43,209 bases of DNA. It comes from a virus. The stretch covers positions 1 to 43,209 of IMG/VR virus record IMGVR_UViG_3300036829_000040; one strand, 5' to 3'. Position numbers and translations under genes: made by a program. The notes beneath the pieces are model-generated. The model did no database searches. It had not been told where the DNA came from and saw only the letters and a list, made by a program, of their open reading frames with translations. Each line of letters starts with the position of its first letter. The stretch's first letter is position 1. Positions 28,469-37,429 of the stretch are shown in pieces.

Positions 28469-31400
28469 TCACTGTGCTGGTACCCCTCCGTGTAGATACG
28501 TGTTCGCTGTTGAAGCTTGCGCGTTGCGCTGTTCCTGCACGGGTCCGAGAACAGCACTCGGATCTACGTTGGGGGACACATTGATTGGCATGTAGTCGCC
28601 TTGGATCACCGGTCCTGGTGGCTGGCCCTGTCCCATGCCGTGCTGTGTCGTACCAGGTTGCACGGGAATAACATTCGGCCCGCTGGACACGCTGGCTTTC
28701 GGTAGGTTGATTCCGACAGAACCCGCCAATCCCGAAAGTGCCGAGCTGCCTTGCTGATCCCATCCCGCTATCGGCTGGAATCCGGTCATGCCGGTGTGTC
28801 CTTTACCGATTTCGTCGGCCCACGCGTTGGCTGTACCGAGAGCCCAACTTGCCGCTCCGGTAAGCAGTTTCACCGCTCCCCATTCCCACGGCGGTTTGGC
28901 GAACAAGTCGCCGAATCCAAGTTCCTCACCGATGCCACCGAGCAGCGAGCTGCCTAGCTGACTGAACTCCGATTCACCAACAGCTTTCTGCGTTGTCGTT
29001 GTGCCGCTTGGCTTTTTATACATGGCCTCTTGCTGTTTGCGTTGCGCGTCAGTGATATTGGCGTCCTGCTCAGTGCGTTCACGCTGCGAAACGGTCAATT
29101 GGTATGTGGCCTCGTTCAATTGATCGTTGAGCTGCTTGCGCTTTTCCTCGTCCTGTTTCTGCTCGTCGGGTGTGCGTGCTATCGGCAGTCCGAGCGCGCC
29201 TGTCTTGGTTGACGTTCCGACTTGTGCGAGTTGAGTTTTCAGATCGTCAATGCGTTTCTGGTTCTGTTGCACCGTGTGGTCGAGGTCTGCGGCACGGTCC
29301 CTTGCTTCTTGCACAGATTTTTCGGCCGCGCGCCGCGCATCCTCTGTCTCGCCGCCATATACGCCGCCGCCGCCGTATTGGCCTGTCATGCCGGGGAATG
29401 AAGCACCCGTAGTACCCCCTGGTGTCGACCCTGCGCCACCAAATCCCATCGCTGCTATGGCAGACGGGGTATTGCTTGTTTGGCCGCTTGACGGGGCAGC
29501 GAAACCGGATTGATCCGCGCCCGGTGGGAAGCCGCCGCCGAGCGTCCGGACATGTACATGGTCCATGTGATTCGCTGTCGCACCACCACGGTCAGCCATC
29601 TTGGATTTCGTACCGTCAGGGTTCCACTGCGTCTGCTGCCACAGCAAATACTGCACACCGAACTGTCCCGCATTCTGCAAAAAGTATTGCGCCACTTGGT
29701 CGCCCATAGACTTGTTAGTACCGACCATGACATCAGCAGCCTCACCGGAGGCGTGTTCGTTGTATCCGTCTGCGCTGCGGTACATTCCAATGTCGTTGAT
29801 GCCGAACAGTTGTTGCGCTGCTTCAGCTACAGCGATTGTATCTACTTGCGCGCCTTTGGTATCCAAGCTGCTTCCGGGTTGACCGCCGCCCTGAAACGCG
29901 TATGCGGTGCCCTGATGCAAGGCTTTGATGAGCCAACCGTATTTGTCGACTGTCTCTGTGTCCCAAACGTATTCACCTTTACCGAGCAAAGAGGCTACAT
30001 CATCACCCTGTCCGCTACCGGACGTGATCATTCCGCCTTTTTGTTTCCTCTCGACGTAGGTGCTGCCGCCAGCCCACGCTTTCGGACCCTGACCGGGCCT
30101 AGTGCCCCAACCGTTGAGGATTCGTTCAGCGATAGCGATCTGCTGTTCTTTCGTTGCCTGATAAGGCAATTGGGCATATGCGAGGCCACCGAACTCATAC
30201 CAAGTATCGGATTTGATTTGCAGCCCACCACCATAGGGCACCGGGCCGGGAGTTGGCACGGTCCATCTACCGCTAGATTCCTGCTGCGCGATAGCATCCC
30301 AGTCCGCGTGATGCCCGCCCGGTCCTACTGGTGGTCCAGGTGGCGGTGCTGCTGCACCTGGTGCAGGGAACCACGGCTGCCCACCTGGACCGCCAAGGCC
30401 GAAGCTGCCTGTCGGGCCAGGCGCGGGAAATGAGCTGGGTGGTGGTGGCCCCCAACCACTGGAACCTGGTGCGCCAGAAGGTGTTGCGCCTGGTTGCCCT
30501 AATCCGGTTCCGACTGTTGTTGGCATGCGAGCGGCCGCGTCAGCCGTAGCGTCCCAGCTTGCTTTGATGTCGGCTGAGTCGTATTTAATGTTACGGATAC
30601 CATCGGCCAGCGTCTTGGTCATGTCGCCAATTTTCGATGGATCGAAATTGGCGGTCGCCACCAGTAAGTCTTTGGCATCTTTGAAATGCCCTGAGAGAGC
30701 GAGGAATCCGGCACCAGCGGCAGCGAGTGTAGTGGCTACCGGCTCGAACATTTGTAGTAGCGCTTCAGCGAAAGTGCCCGCCAGTTCGATGGCGTTGGCT
30801 ACCCATTCTTGGATCACAGGGAACAGGTCGATTAGCTTGTCGCCCCAGCCTTTTATCTTCTCGATGATTTCAGTGTGGTGGACAGTGAACCATGTGGAAA
30901 TGGAGTTAAGCCCGGTCGCGACAACGTTTTTCGCTGCCACGCCGAAAGGCTTGAACGCATCCTCAGCTTGATGCTTGAATGCTTCGATTTTGTTACTGAG
31001 TTGTTCTGTCTCACTAAGGAATTCACGTGTGGCGCTTGTGTTAGCGTGGAATGCTTCTGGGCCTTTGTTTACTACGTCAACGTAGTCTTGGACGGCTTGC
31101 ATTGCGACGGCCCAACGCCTTGTGCCGAACAGCTTTTCGGCTAGGTCTTGACCTTCTGCGGTATCCCCCAGCTCTTTTAGACGTTCACCAGCCATCTTCA
31201 TACCATCGCCGAATGAAAGCCCTTCTTGCCCAAAGTCTTTCATAGCAGCTTGCAAGCCCATCATGACCGCACGCCCAGAAGCACCCATCTTCAACAGGTC
31301 GCTCATGAACGCACCGGCTTGTTCGATGTTCAGGCCAGCCTCATGCAGTGTGATAGCCGCATCACCGGACAGCGCCGACGTGAGCTGCCCTAGATCCTGA

Positions 31401-32458
31401 CCGGAATTGCGTGCGCTCTGTAGAAATGACGCTAGAGCTGCATCCGCTTCTGCCGCAGGGGTTTTGAACGCAACAAAAATAGACCCAAGGTCAGCTGCCT
31501 TGAGGGTAGTGAACCGACCTTGGAGTTCTTCAAAATTGTGTACCAGACCTGTGATGGACTCACCCGACACGCCCAGCATGGACGACAGTTGCGCCATCGT
31601 CTTACCGGTGTCGCTGCCTGCAACATCAAGTGTTGAAAACACCCGTTGCGCTGAGGATTCCAGGCTCTCGAAATCTGCGCCGGTCGCCGACGAAAACTCG
31701 TGAATCTGAATCCCTATGTGTTCGTAAGTTTCTCCTAACTCGACTGTCTGTTTCGCTAGTTCTACCGTTAACTCGACGGATTTCTCGAACCCCTCCGCTA
31801 CCGTCTCTACGAAAGATTCGACCGCATGTACCGCGAGCTGCGCGCCGAGAACGATTGCGCCGCCCATGATTCCGGCCATGATCTTGCCGCCATCAGCGGC
31901 CTTGCTCAGTTCATCGCTGAGCTTGCCGTTGACAACGGTGTAGTTTTCAAGCGCCCCCGCAGCTTTGGTGTGAGCTTCGGTTAAATCCTTTTGCGCCGTA
32001 CTGTTCGCCTGAACTAGCGGTAGAACAATTGACGCTTTGTTAATCCCGTTGTCCCGCGCCACATTTAAGCGGTTCTCTGCTTCGGTAGCGCGACCCTGAG
32101 CTGCCGCAAGATTGTCCCACTCAGTGCGATAGGACTGAAGTGCTTGTGTCGCTTCGCCTCTGAGCTTCTTAACGACTTTCTCATCTACGTCACCACTGAA
32201 CTTGTCGAGGAACCCGCTCAGGCCGTACGGTAGATCAAAGTTCTTGAATTCCTTACTAAGTGAGCCAGCGAGCTTGGAACCGTAAGACTGTCCCAAAGAT
32301 TCCGGCGAAGCACCGGAGTTGAAGCCTTGCTCGAATTGGCGTTTGGCTTCACTGCCAGCCTTTTTCATCTCCTCGCCCATGTGCGAGGTTTCCGGCATGA
32401 CCGGAATCCACAGTGCAGCAAGGTTGATGTCGTTGCCGCGACCGCTAGGCTGTGTCAT
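28469..32458 (-). CDS. tape measure protein with two peptidoglycan-hydrolase-like domains
   Basis: 1329 residues from ATG 32458, overlapping the chaperone stop. Residues 190-215 and 565-595 are hydrophobic (IMAGIMGGAIVLGAQLAVHA; a later Ala/Leu-rich stretch). Long helical parts dominate 1-650, then a Pro/Gly-rich linker. Residues about 718-797 (HADWDAIAQQESSGRW, GGGLQIKSDTWYEFGG) form an RPF/lysozyme-like transglycosylase domain with Glu727. Residues about 872-970 (YNEHASGEAADV, HMDHVHV) resemble M15/ARB-07466-type peptidases with His902, Asp909 and His967/969. They would help DNA entry through the cell wall. The length sets the tail length, and the C-terminus has a coiled coil. Confidence 0.9.
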   Translation of the reverse strand: MTQPSGRGNDINLAALWIPVMPETSHMGEEMKKAGSEAKRQFEQGFNSGASPESLGQSYGSKLAGSLSKEFKNFDLPYGLSGFLDKFSGDVDEKVVKKLRGEATQALQSYRTEWDNLAAAQGRATEAENRLNVARDNGINKASIVLPLVQANSTAQKDLTEAHTKAAGALENYTVVNGKLSDELSKAADGGKIMAGIMGGAIVLGAQLAVHAVESFVETVAEGFEKSVELTVELAKQTVELGETYEHIGIQIHEFSSATGADFESLESSAQRVFSTLDVAGSDTGKTMAQLSSMLGVSGESITGLVHNFEELQGRFTTLKAADLGSIFVAFKTPAAEADAALASFLQSARNSGQDLGQLTSALSGDAAITLHEAGLNIEQAGAFMSDLLKMGASGRAVMMGLQAAMKDFGQEGLSFGDGMKMAGERLKELGDTAEGQDLAEKLFGTRRWAVAMQAVQDYVDVVNKGPEAFHANTSATREFLSETEQLSNKIEAFKHQAEDAFKPFGVAAKNVVATGLNSISTWFTVHHTEIIEKIKGWGDKLIDLFPVIQEWVANAIELAGTFAEALLQMFEPVATTLAAAGAGFLALSGHFKDAKDLLVATANFDPSKIGDMTKTLADGIRNIKYDSADIKASWDATADAAARMPTTVGTGLGQPGATPSGAPGSSGWGPPPPSSFPAPGPTGSFGLGGPGGQPWFPAPGAAAPPPGPPVGPGGHHADWDAIAQQESSGRWTVPTPGPVPYGGGLQIKSDTWYEFGGLAYAQLPYQATKEQQIAIAERILNGWGTRPGQGPKAWAGGSTYVERKQKGGMITSGSGQGDDVASLLGKGEYVWDTETVDKYGWLIKALHQGTAYAFQGGGQPGSSLDTKGAQVDTIAVAEAAQQLFGINDIGMYRSADGYNEHASGEAADVMVGTNKSMGDQVAQYFLQNAGQFGVQYLLWQQTQWNPDGTKSKMADRGGATANHMDHVHVRTLGGGFPPGADQSGFAAPSSGQTSNTPSAIAAMGFGGAGSTPGGTTGASFPGMTGQYGGGGVYGGETEDARRAAEKSVQEARDRAADLDHTVQQNQKRIDDLKTQLAQVGTSTKTGALGLPIARTPDEQKQDEEKRKQLNDQLNEATYQLTVSQRERTEQDANITDAQRKQQEAMYKKPSGTTTTQKAVGESEFSQLGSSLLGGIGEELGFGDLFAKPPWEWGAVKLLTGAASWALGTANAWADEIGKGHTGMTGFQPIAGWDQQGSSALSGLAGSVGINLPKASVSSGPNVIPVQPGTTQHGMGQGQPPGPVIQGDYMPINVSPNVDPSAVLGPVQEQRNAQASTANTYLHGGVPAQ

Positions 32459-33278
32459 TCTCGTTTCTCCGGTTGGCTTGCCGCTCCCAAACGGGCAAGT
32501 CGTTGGCGCTCTTTAAGTTTCGCCGTGAATTCATCTACGGGCGCAGCATCAAGACGGATACCCTTGTACGGTGCGAGGGTATCCATTTCGCTGCGTGGCT
32601 TGGCAGGAGCCGAATCTACGCCTGGCCGAGCGTATCTCGCATTGATGTCGAACACTCCGGCCTGCTGTTCACTCAAGTTGGCCAGCAGCTCGTCAGTCTT
32701 CGACCAGCTACCGGAGAAGTGGTGAACAGCAGTACCAGGTGGCGCAGCAACAACAATCGAAATCAGTTCGCAGGTATCAAGTTTCGTCCCTATATCGTCA
32801 GCGTGATAACCCATAGCGAGGAGGTCACGCTCGACAGCATGCCAGTTGTTTCTGATGGCCGCTGCGAGCGCAATCATTTCCCCGCTGTCATAGCACCTTT
32901 CGGAGCGTTCTGGATTTTCATCGCCGCGAACCACTCATCGAACATCGCGAAATACTCTCTGTCAGGCAGCATTTGAGTCTGACGCTGAATGTCCTTCGGA
33001 ATCTTCGCCCGTTCCATCCACGCCCAGGTCTGAGACAGGATCGGAAGCTGAGCGGTATCGAAATGCCACAACTTATCCGGTACCTCAAACCCGTTCATAG
33101 CCAACAGAATTGAATCGCTGCCGTCCTTCGGCTGATACGCGTAGACGCGCACATTCTTCGGATACGGCGACTTCGCCTCTGCCTCAACAACATCGGGCTT
33201 GGGCAGTTCGATGTGCTGCGTCGGTGGCCGCTTCTTGGTCGTATTCGCCCGCGTAGCGCGGCTTTTCGCAGCGGTCAT
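32455..33278 (-). CDS. tail assembly chaperone, long frameshift product (gpGT-like)
   Basis: Produced from the same ATG 33278 as the short chaperone by a -1 shift at GGGGAAA (32883-32877). The first 133 residues match the short form through ...G-A-M-T-A-G; after the slip the frame continues E-M-I-A-L-A-A-A-I-R to the stop at 32455, about 274 residues in total. The second part alone has no good start of its own. Both products guide tail-tube polymerisation on the tape measure, as in lambda gpG/gpGT. Confidence 0.82.
32874..33278 (-). CDS. tail assembly chaperone, short form (gpG-like)
   Basis: 134 residues from ATG 33278, overlapping the major tail stop (TAATG). Basic N-terminus (MTAAKSRATRANTTKKRPP), then an alpha/beta body (LWHFDTAQLPILSQTWAWME). 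Position between major tail and tape measure is diagnostic for the gpG equivalent. It ends with the stop at 32876-32874 right after the slippery GGGGAAA. Confidence 0.8.
   Translation of the reverse strand: MTAAKSRATRANTTKKRPPTQHIELPKPDVVEAEAKSPYPKNVRVYAYQPKDGSDSILLAMNGFEVPDKLWHFDTAQLPILSQTWAWMERAKIPKDIQRQTQMLPDREYFAMFDEWFAAMKIQNAPKGAMTAGK
32877..32883 (-). promoter_or_regulatory. -1 programmed frameshift site GGGGAAA
   Basis: Zero-frame codons GCG GGG AAA TGA; slipping back one base re-pairs GGG on GGG and continues GAA ATG ATT in the frame of the downstream chaperone half. The stop codon follows directly. Such sites are typical of tail-chaperone genes. Confidence 0.85.
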
Positions 33279-33886
33279 TACGTGGTCACTCCGTCGTTGA
33301 CGTAGAGGTAGCCGTGGTTCTTGTTGCTATCGGGGTACGCCTTGAGCGTGCACTCGATGGTCATGTACGCCTTGTGAGTCATGTCGACCTCACCGACCGT
33401 CACGACGCGACCGATCGGAATCACGATGCGGACAAGGGATTCCGCGTAGAAGCCGTCGAACACCCACGACCTGGTATCGAGTAGCTTCGGGTTCAGCTTG
33501 ACGGCAATTTCCTTGCCGTTTGTCGAAGTCGCCGGAATCACAGACACATTCGATATGCCGTAGGCGGCCGAGAGGACTTCGGTGTTGCGGAACTGCATGA
33601 GCCGGAACGTCATTGTCCGGTCATACTGGGTCTGCAACGTTCCGGCTAGATCGCCGCCCCAGACGAATACGTCTGTGGTGGAACGCGTTTCACGCTGTTT
33701 AAGTCCGTTGTCGTCGGCGAAGCCGAGGTCAGCGAACCCGGTCGTGGGTGTGCCGTCGAGGTCCGCGTAACTCGTTGTGGGAAGCGCTGTTCCGATGGGC
33801 GCCCACAGAATCGAGCCGGACGTGCGGGGTGACGGAGCCAGTAGTTCAAGCACATTGTCTGCTGTTACTGGCACTGGTGCAGTCAT
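33278..33886 (-). CDS. major tail (tube) protein
   Basis: 202 residues from ATG 33886. Begins MTAPVPVTADNVLELLAPSP; beta-rich (GSILWAPIGTALPTTSYADL, TDVFVWGGDLAGTLQ), with VTVGEVDMTHKAYMTIECTL typical of actinophage tube proteins. Position upstream of the chaperone frameshift pair fixes the identity. Assembles into the tail tube through which DNA passes. Confidence 0.85.
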   Translation of the reverse strand: MTAPVPVTADNVLELLAPSPRTSGSILWAPIGTALPTTSYADLDGTPTTGFADLGFADDNGLKQRETRSTTDVFVWGGDLAGTLQTQYDRTMTFRLMQFRNTEVLSAAYGISNVSVIPATSTNGKEIAVKLNPKLLDTRSWVFDGFYAESLVRIVIPIGRVVTVGEVDMTHKAYMTIECTLKAYPDSNKNHGYLYVNDGVTT

Positions 33887-33946
33887 TTGCGTTGCCTTTC
33901 AATGTGTTTCGGTTGGTATTTAGTTGTGTATTCGGTTGTTATTCAA

Positions 33947-34366
33947 TTAGTATGGGCGACCGCGCACCCGCCACGTCAGCGCAGAACGGTAACGTGGTAA
34001 GTTTATTTCTGGGTTCGGGATCTTTTCTCCCCCAATAGCATTCACTACGCCGATGACATACCAGCCCATTATGGTTAGCCCCTGCACGGCTGTACCGTGA
34101 CCCATAACTTTGCGGCTGATGTCAGCGGCTTCTGCTTCAACCGGTGAGTAAGCATGCAGTATGAAGCTCAAATCCCATGCCGCTAAACCGAATCGGCTTG
34201 CCGGTGCAGCCTCGATGGTCAGGAACCCGTTAGCGGTATCTCTGTCGTCGTCGGGGCGTGGCATCCTGGTGTCGACTAGCGTGGGCGCGAGGATGGGGGT
34301 GTAGTAGTAGATGCCCAGATCCTCGACGTCTGCCGAATCCAGCGGCGGCACAACGTAGCTGGTCAT
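33947..34366 (-). CDS. tail terminator
   Basis: 139 residues from ATG 34366, overlapping the upstream stop as ATGA. Alpha/beta fold pattern (LDSADVEDLGIYYYTPILAP, FGLAAWDLSFILHAYS) and a C-terminus LPRYRSALTWRVRGRPY, a hallmark ending of actinophage tail terminators. Lies directly before the major tail gene. It caps the tube at the neck end. Confidence 0.75.
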   Translation of the reverse strand: MTSYVVPPLDSADVEDLGIYYYTPILAPTLVDTRMPRPDDDRDTANGFLTIEAAPASRFGLAAWDLSFILHAYSPVEAEAADISRKVMGHGTAVQGLTIMGWYVIGVVNAIGGEKIPNPEINLPRYRSALTWRVRGRPY

Positions 34367-34671
34367 TGGCCCGACATTCCCAATGCTACTTTGAGTAGCA
34401 CGGCTTGTGAAAGTTCCTCGTGTATGCCCTCGTTGTTGTTCGGCGCGACATAGGCACGTGGCCGCTGCGTCTGCTGTTGCGTCTGCGACACGATGGTAAA
34501 GTTGGATGAGCCGGTCGAATTCTTCAGTTGCGCAGCTTTTTCCAACATGCGTTCGATGACCTGTGGCATGTGCCGGATTCGCCGGTCAATCTCCTCAGTG
34601 ATGCCGGGATCATATTCGCCGGTCATATCCACTTTGAGCTGGTTTCCGTTGGCGCTGAACAGGTCCGGCAT
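34363..34671 (-). CDS. neck/head-tail connector protein (putative), 102 aa
   Basis: ATG 34671 overlaps the upstream stop as TAATG. All-helical body with QVIERMLEKAAQLKNSTG, a Gln/Pro/Arg-rich middle and a C-terminal helix (EELSQAVLLKVALG). Position between head closure and tail terminator matches the HK97 gp10-like connector. Sequence alone does not prove it. Confidence 0.65.
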   Translation of the reverse strand: MPDLFSANGNQLKVDMTGEYDPGITEEIDRRIRHMPQVIERMLEKAAQLKNSTGSSNFTIVSQTQQQTQRPRAYVAPNNNEGIHEELSQAVLLKVALGMSGQ

Positions 34672-35054
34672 TACGTCACCCGCTTGATGAGTATTGAGCC
34701 GCCGAACATGTCATCGTATTCACTCATGATCTGCAAACCGTCGCCCCACCCTTGGAAGTCTGGAAGTCCTTGCACGACAAAGGAAACGCCGTTGATGAGC
34801 ACAGTGTCGCGTTGCTTGTACACTGACGGGTCCGGTACATCCATCAGCAGATCGGTGACGGTTTTGTCCAAGTCTTCTAGGTTTATCGGGTCCGGTACGG
34901 GACGTTGCCAGCGCGCCGGATACACCTGATACGCAAAGCGTTCAATCGGATCGGAAAGCGTTCCCTCTTGCGCACTCCCGTGCCTACCCGTTGAGCCGGT
35001 GTTCTCCACGAATACACGGTGGCTTACGGGTACCTGAGCCTCAAGCACAGCCAC
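34671..35054 (-). CDS. head closure (stopper) protein
   Basis: 127 residues from ATG 35054. Strand-rich, with DTVLINGVSFVVQGLPDFQG and a C-terminus SGSILIKRVT-like strand layout (here F-G-G-S-I-L-I-K-R-V-T) as in small phage stopper proteins with an SH3-like fold. Follows the gp6-like adaptor. Role inferred mainly from position and fold pattern. Confidence 0.68.
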   Translation of the reverse strand: MAVLEAQVPVSHRVFVENTGSTGRHGSAQEGTLSDPIERFAYQVYPARWQRPVPDPINLEDLDKTVTDLLMDVPDPSVYKQRDTVLINGVSFVVQGLPDFQGWGDGLQIMSEYDDMFGGSILIKRVT

Positions 35055-35056
35055 TT

Positions 35057-35599
35057 TCAGACCCTCATTACCCTGTATGGCCCGAGACGGCTTTTCTGGT
35101 CCTCAGAGAGGACGACACCGAACTCTCCGAATTCCATGTTGGTCGGCCCACGCTGTATTTTCGTCACGATTCCGGCAGGCTTTTCGAGCACACGTCCGGT
35201 CAGTTCGTAGCCGACTTCTGCAACAGCTTTCGGCAACGTCTCATAGCCGTGCGTGAAATCGACTGTGACCCAAGCGTTTCGCATGCCCCTAAACCATTGG
35301 CTACCAAAGTACGGGTTGCGCTGCTGCAACCAGCCAGAGTCGTGCACGTCGTAGGAATCTGCTGGCATGTCGGTGCTGCACCATGAAAGTCGTTCTACAG
35401 ACACAAGATTCAGCGTCGGCAGCATGATGATACCTTGATTGCCTATCTTGGCCTGTACGTCGGTGACTGAGATGATCGGTGCGATGTGCCAGTTGCAGTA
35501 GTCGCGTATCGTTTCGCCGACAGCGCCGAGGAACCAATCTTGGTCCTTCGCTTGGAATTTCGCGAAGTCTACCGGGTTGAGAAGCGGATCAACGGTCAC
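35057..35599 (-). CDS. head-tail adaptor (gp6-like connector)
   Basis: 180 residues from GTG 35599, overlapping the 52-aa gene stop as GTGA. The start MTVDPLLNPVDFAKFQAKDQ and helices such as FLGAVGETIRDYCNWHI match HK97-gp6-like adaptors, followed by a strand part (IISVTDVQAKIGNQGIIMLP). Forms the ring under the portal. Confidence 0.75.
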   Translation of the reverse strand: MTVDPLLNPVDFAKFQAKDQDWFLGAVGETIRDYCNWHIAPIISVTDVQAKIGNQGIIMLPTLNLVSVERLSWCSTDMPADSYDVHDSGWLQQRNPYFGSQWFRGMRNAWVTVDFTHGYETLPKAVAEVGYELTGRVLEKPAGIVTKIQRGPTNMEFGEFGVVLSEDQKSRLGPYRVMRV

Positions 35600-35754
35600 G
35601 GTCGTGGTTTCCGCACAACGACTGTCTTGGGTTGCCCGTCGCCGCCGTCGACACCGGGGAACGTCGAAACAACGTCTGTCGCAGTGTCTTCGCCGTATTC
35701 GTGCGTAATTCCGAGGTCGCTCTCATCGTTCTCGTATGGCCATGTTCCTGGCAT
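35596..35754 (-). CDS. small head-region protein, 52 aa
   Basis: Short gene between capsid and connector: ATG 35754 with an excellent ribosome site (GGAGG, 5-6 bases upstream), TGA at 35598-35596 overlapping the next GTG. The product MPGTWPYENDESDLGITHEY... is acidic at first and ends in TVVVRKPRP. Possibly a head or neck accessory protein. Located just after palindrome copy D and the 14-bp inverted repeat. Confidence 0.7.
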   Translation of the reverse strand: MPGTWPYENDESDLGITHEYGEDTATDVVSTFPGVDGGDGQPKTVVVRKPRP

Positions 35755-35765
35755 CAGTCCTCCAA

Positions 35766-35783
35766 CTGAATCATTTGTTTCAG
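35766..35783. repeat. 18-bp dispersed palindrome, copy D
   Basis: CTGAATCATTTGTTTCAG in the gap between the capsid gene and the 52-aa gene, 12 bases before the start codon of the latter and overlapping the mRNA leader. It differs from a perfect palindrome at one arm position. Only copy clearly outside coding sequence. Confidence 0.65.
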
Positions 35784-35787
35784 ACTG

Positions 35788-35831
35788 GCTGTGGTACCGG
35801 GGAGACGACCAGATCGACCCGGTACCACAGC
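35788..35831. terminator. 14-bp perfect inverted repeat after the capsid gene
   Basis: GCTGTGGTACCGGG (35788-35801) is exactly complementary to CCCGGTACCACAGC (35818-35831), loop 16 bases. It lies 28 bases after the capsid stop. No U-run follows, so it may act as a processing or stability hairpin, or an attenuator that lets the capsid mRNA be more abundant than downstream genes. Confidence 0.6.
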
Positions 35832-35858
35832 AGCCCCTTCAACGTAAAGCCTTGCGAC

Positions 35859-37415
35859 TTACGCGAATTGGACTATCTCGAACAGTTCGGGACGCTTGAC
35901 CTGTAGGCCCGCCCGAATCTCTGAACGCATGGTCCAGAGGTTCTGCTCGAAATCGAACCCGTTCATGTTGGTGACGTCGACACGCATGCCGCCGCGACGG
36001 AGAATCTTGCCGCCGTCTCGGAAGTCGCCAACAATCGGAAGCCCAAGCGGCTGAACAGGAGTCGACACGACCCGCTTGTTCCACAGCGTCAGATTGTCCT
36101 CGATACCGACCTGCCCGTTGTTAGCGGCGAGGCCGTAGTTGGTGCCGAAGAATGAACCACCGAGATACTGCCCGTTCGCGTCCTTCGCCAGCCGGATTGT
36201 GGTCCAGTCGGTTGGGTTGAGCAGCATGGCATCCGGCTCGAAGAAGTACGTGACCCGAATGTCGGTGACCGCCTGCAACAGCGCTTCCGCCGCCGCCGTT
36301 CCCTTGGTGTTATCCCCTGGGAGCGTGTACTTTCGGCCTGGCGTGATGCTGGCGACCGTCGAAGACGATGCACCGGAACCGACGCCACCACCGATGACGA
36401 CGTTCGCCACAGCGGTAACGACAGTCGGAAGCAGGAACCCTGACGGGTACGCCAGACCACCGGCTGGCGCGTTGCGGTTGAGCAGCCCGTTGATACCGGG
36501 CATCCCTGTGCCAGCGAGCAATTCAACCTCAAACTTGCGTGACACACCGAGCACGCCGTCCTGTTGGACTAGTGCCCAGAACTGCGGTGCGTCCTCGATT
36601 GTTTCATCGGTGACGCGTTCCAGGTTGGTGATCTTGCCGATGGTGTCCGTGTATCGTGCCACGGCAACGGAGCTCGTCGGCTTGGTCGCACCTTCTGGTG
36701 TGGCTGCCGCGTTGTTCGTCATGCCGGTCTGTTTCACGTACGACACTATTCCCGCGTTGACTGGGACACTTGGGAACAGTGACTCAATCACGTTGGGGTA
36801 GAACCGAAGTTCCGCGATGCCCGGCTCGAATTCCGGCTCGACGAGCGTGGCAGCGGCACCGCCTGTCAGGAAGTACGCACCCGGTGCGGGCGTTCCTGTG
36901 GCGGGAACCGTTGTGCCAGCGGCGGTTACGCCTTGCAGGCCGGCAACACCTTGTGCCTTTTCGTGCCACTCAGTGTCTTCCGGTAGCTTGACTTCCCACG
37001 GGTCGTTGACCCGTTTGAGTGCGATATCAAACGAGTATGACCCCTGGTTCTGTCCGGTACCGCCTGAGACGATGTTGCGCGCGTTCTCCGCAGCCATCTG
37101 CTGAAGGTTCTTGTAGCGCGCCCAATTCTCCTTTGCCCGTTTGACTTTCAGCGATTCCGGGCGGTCAGGCGGTGCACCTTCGCCGGGTCCACGGTCGGCA
37201 CCGTCCTTGATGCCCATCGCAGCGTTGTACGCCTTGATGCCGTCACCGATTTCCTTGTCGCGTGCGATAGCGCCGGTTTGGCCGTCGCCGTTGCCGTTCA
37301 TGTACTGTGTGAAATCGGCGAGCGTAATCGTGCCGTCGTCAACGGCTTTCAGCTTTTCCGATGTTTCTCGTTGAAGCTCCACAGCTTGCTGCTTCAACGC
37401 CAATACGTTAGGCAT
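35859..37415 (-). CDS. major capsid protein (HK97 fold)
   Basis: 518 residues from ATG 37415. Residues 1-150 are helical and charged (LALKQQAVELQRETSEKLKA), a delta/scaffold-like N-terminal domain. The rest has HK97-fold signatures: RFYPNVIESLFPSVPVNAG, SYVKQTGMTNNAAATPEGAT, KPTSSVAVARYTDTIGKITN, and near the end RVDVTNMNGFDFEQNLWTMR then EIRAGLQVKRPELFEIVQF. Preceded by the protease gene that would remove the N-terminal domain. Coat of the head. Confidence 0.9.
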   Translation of the reverse strand: MPNVLALKQQAVELQRETSEKLKAVDDGTITLADFTQYMNGNGDGQTGAIARDKEIGDGIKAYNAAMGIKDGADRGPGEGAPPDRPESLKVKRAKENWARYKNLQQMAAENARNIVSGGTGQNQGSYSFDIALKRVNDPWEVKLPEDTEWHEKAQGVAGLQGVTAAGTTVPATGTPAPGAYFLTGGAAATLVEPEFEPGIAELRFYPNVIESLFPSVPVNAGIVSYVKQTGMTNNAAATPEGATKPTSSVAVARYTDTIGKITNLERVTDETIEDAPQFWALVQQDGVLGVSRKFEVELLAGTGMPGINGLLNRNAPAGGLAYPSGFLLPTVVTAVANVVIGGGVGSGASSSTVASITPGRKYTLPGDNTKGTAAAEALLQAVTDIRVTYFFEPDAMLLNPTDWTTIRLAKDANGQYLGGSFFGTNYGLAANNGQVGIEDNLTLWNKRVVSTPVQPLGLPIVGDFRDGGKILRRGGMRVDVTNMNGFDFEQNLWTMRSEIRAGLQVKRPELFEIVQFA

Positions 37416-37429
37416 TATTTTCCCTTTCG

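Noticed and set aside
29510-30433. Plus-strand ORF of 307 codons opposite the tape measure
   Set aside because: Lies inside well-supported tape-measure domains; no plus-strand start signals.
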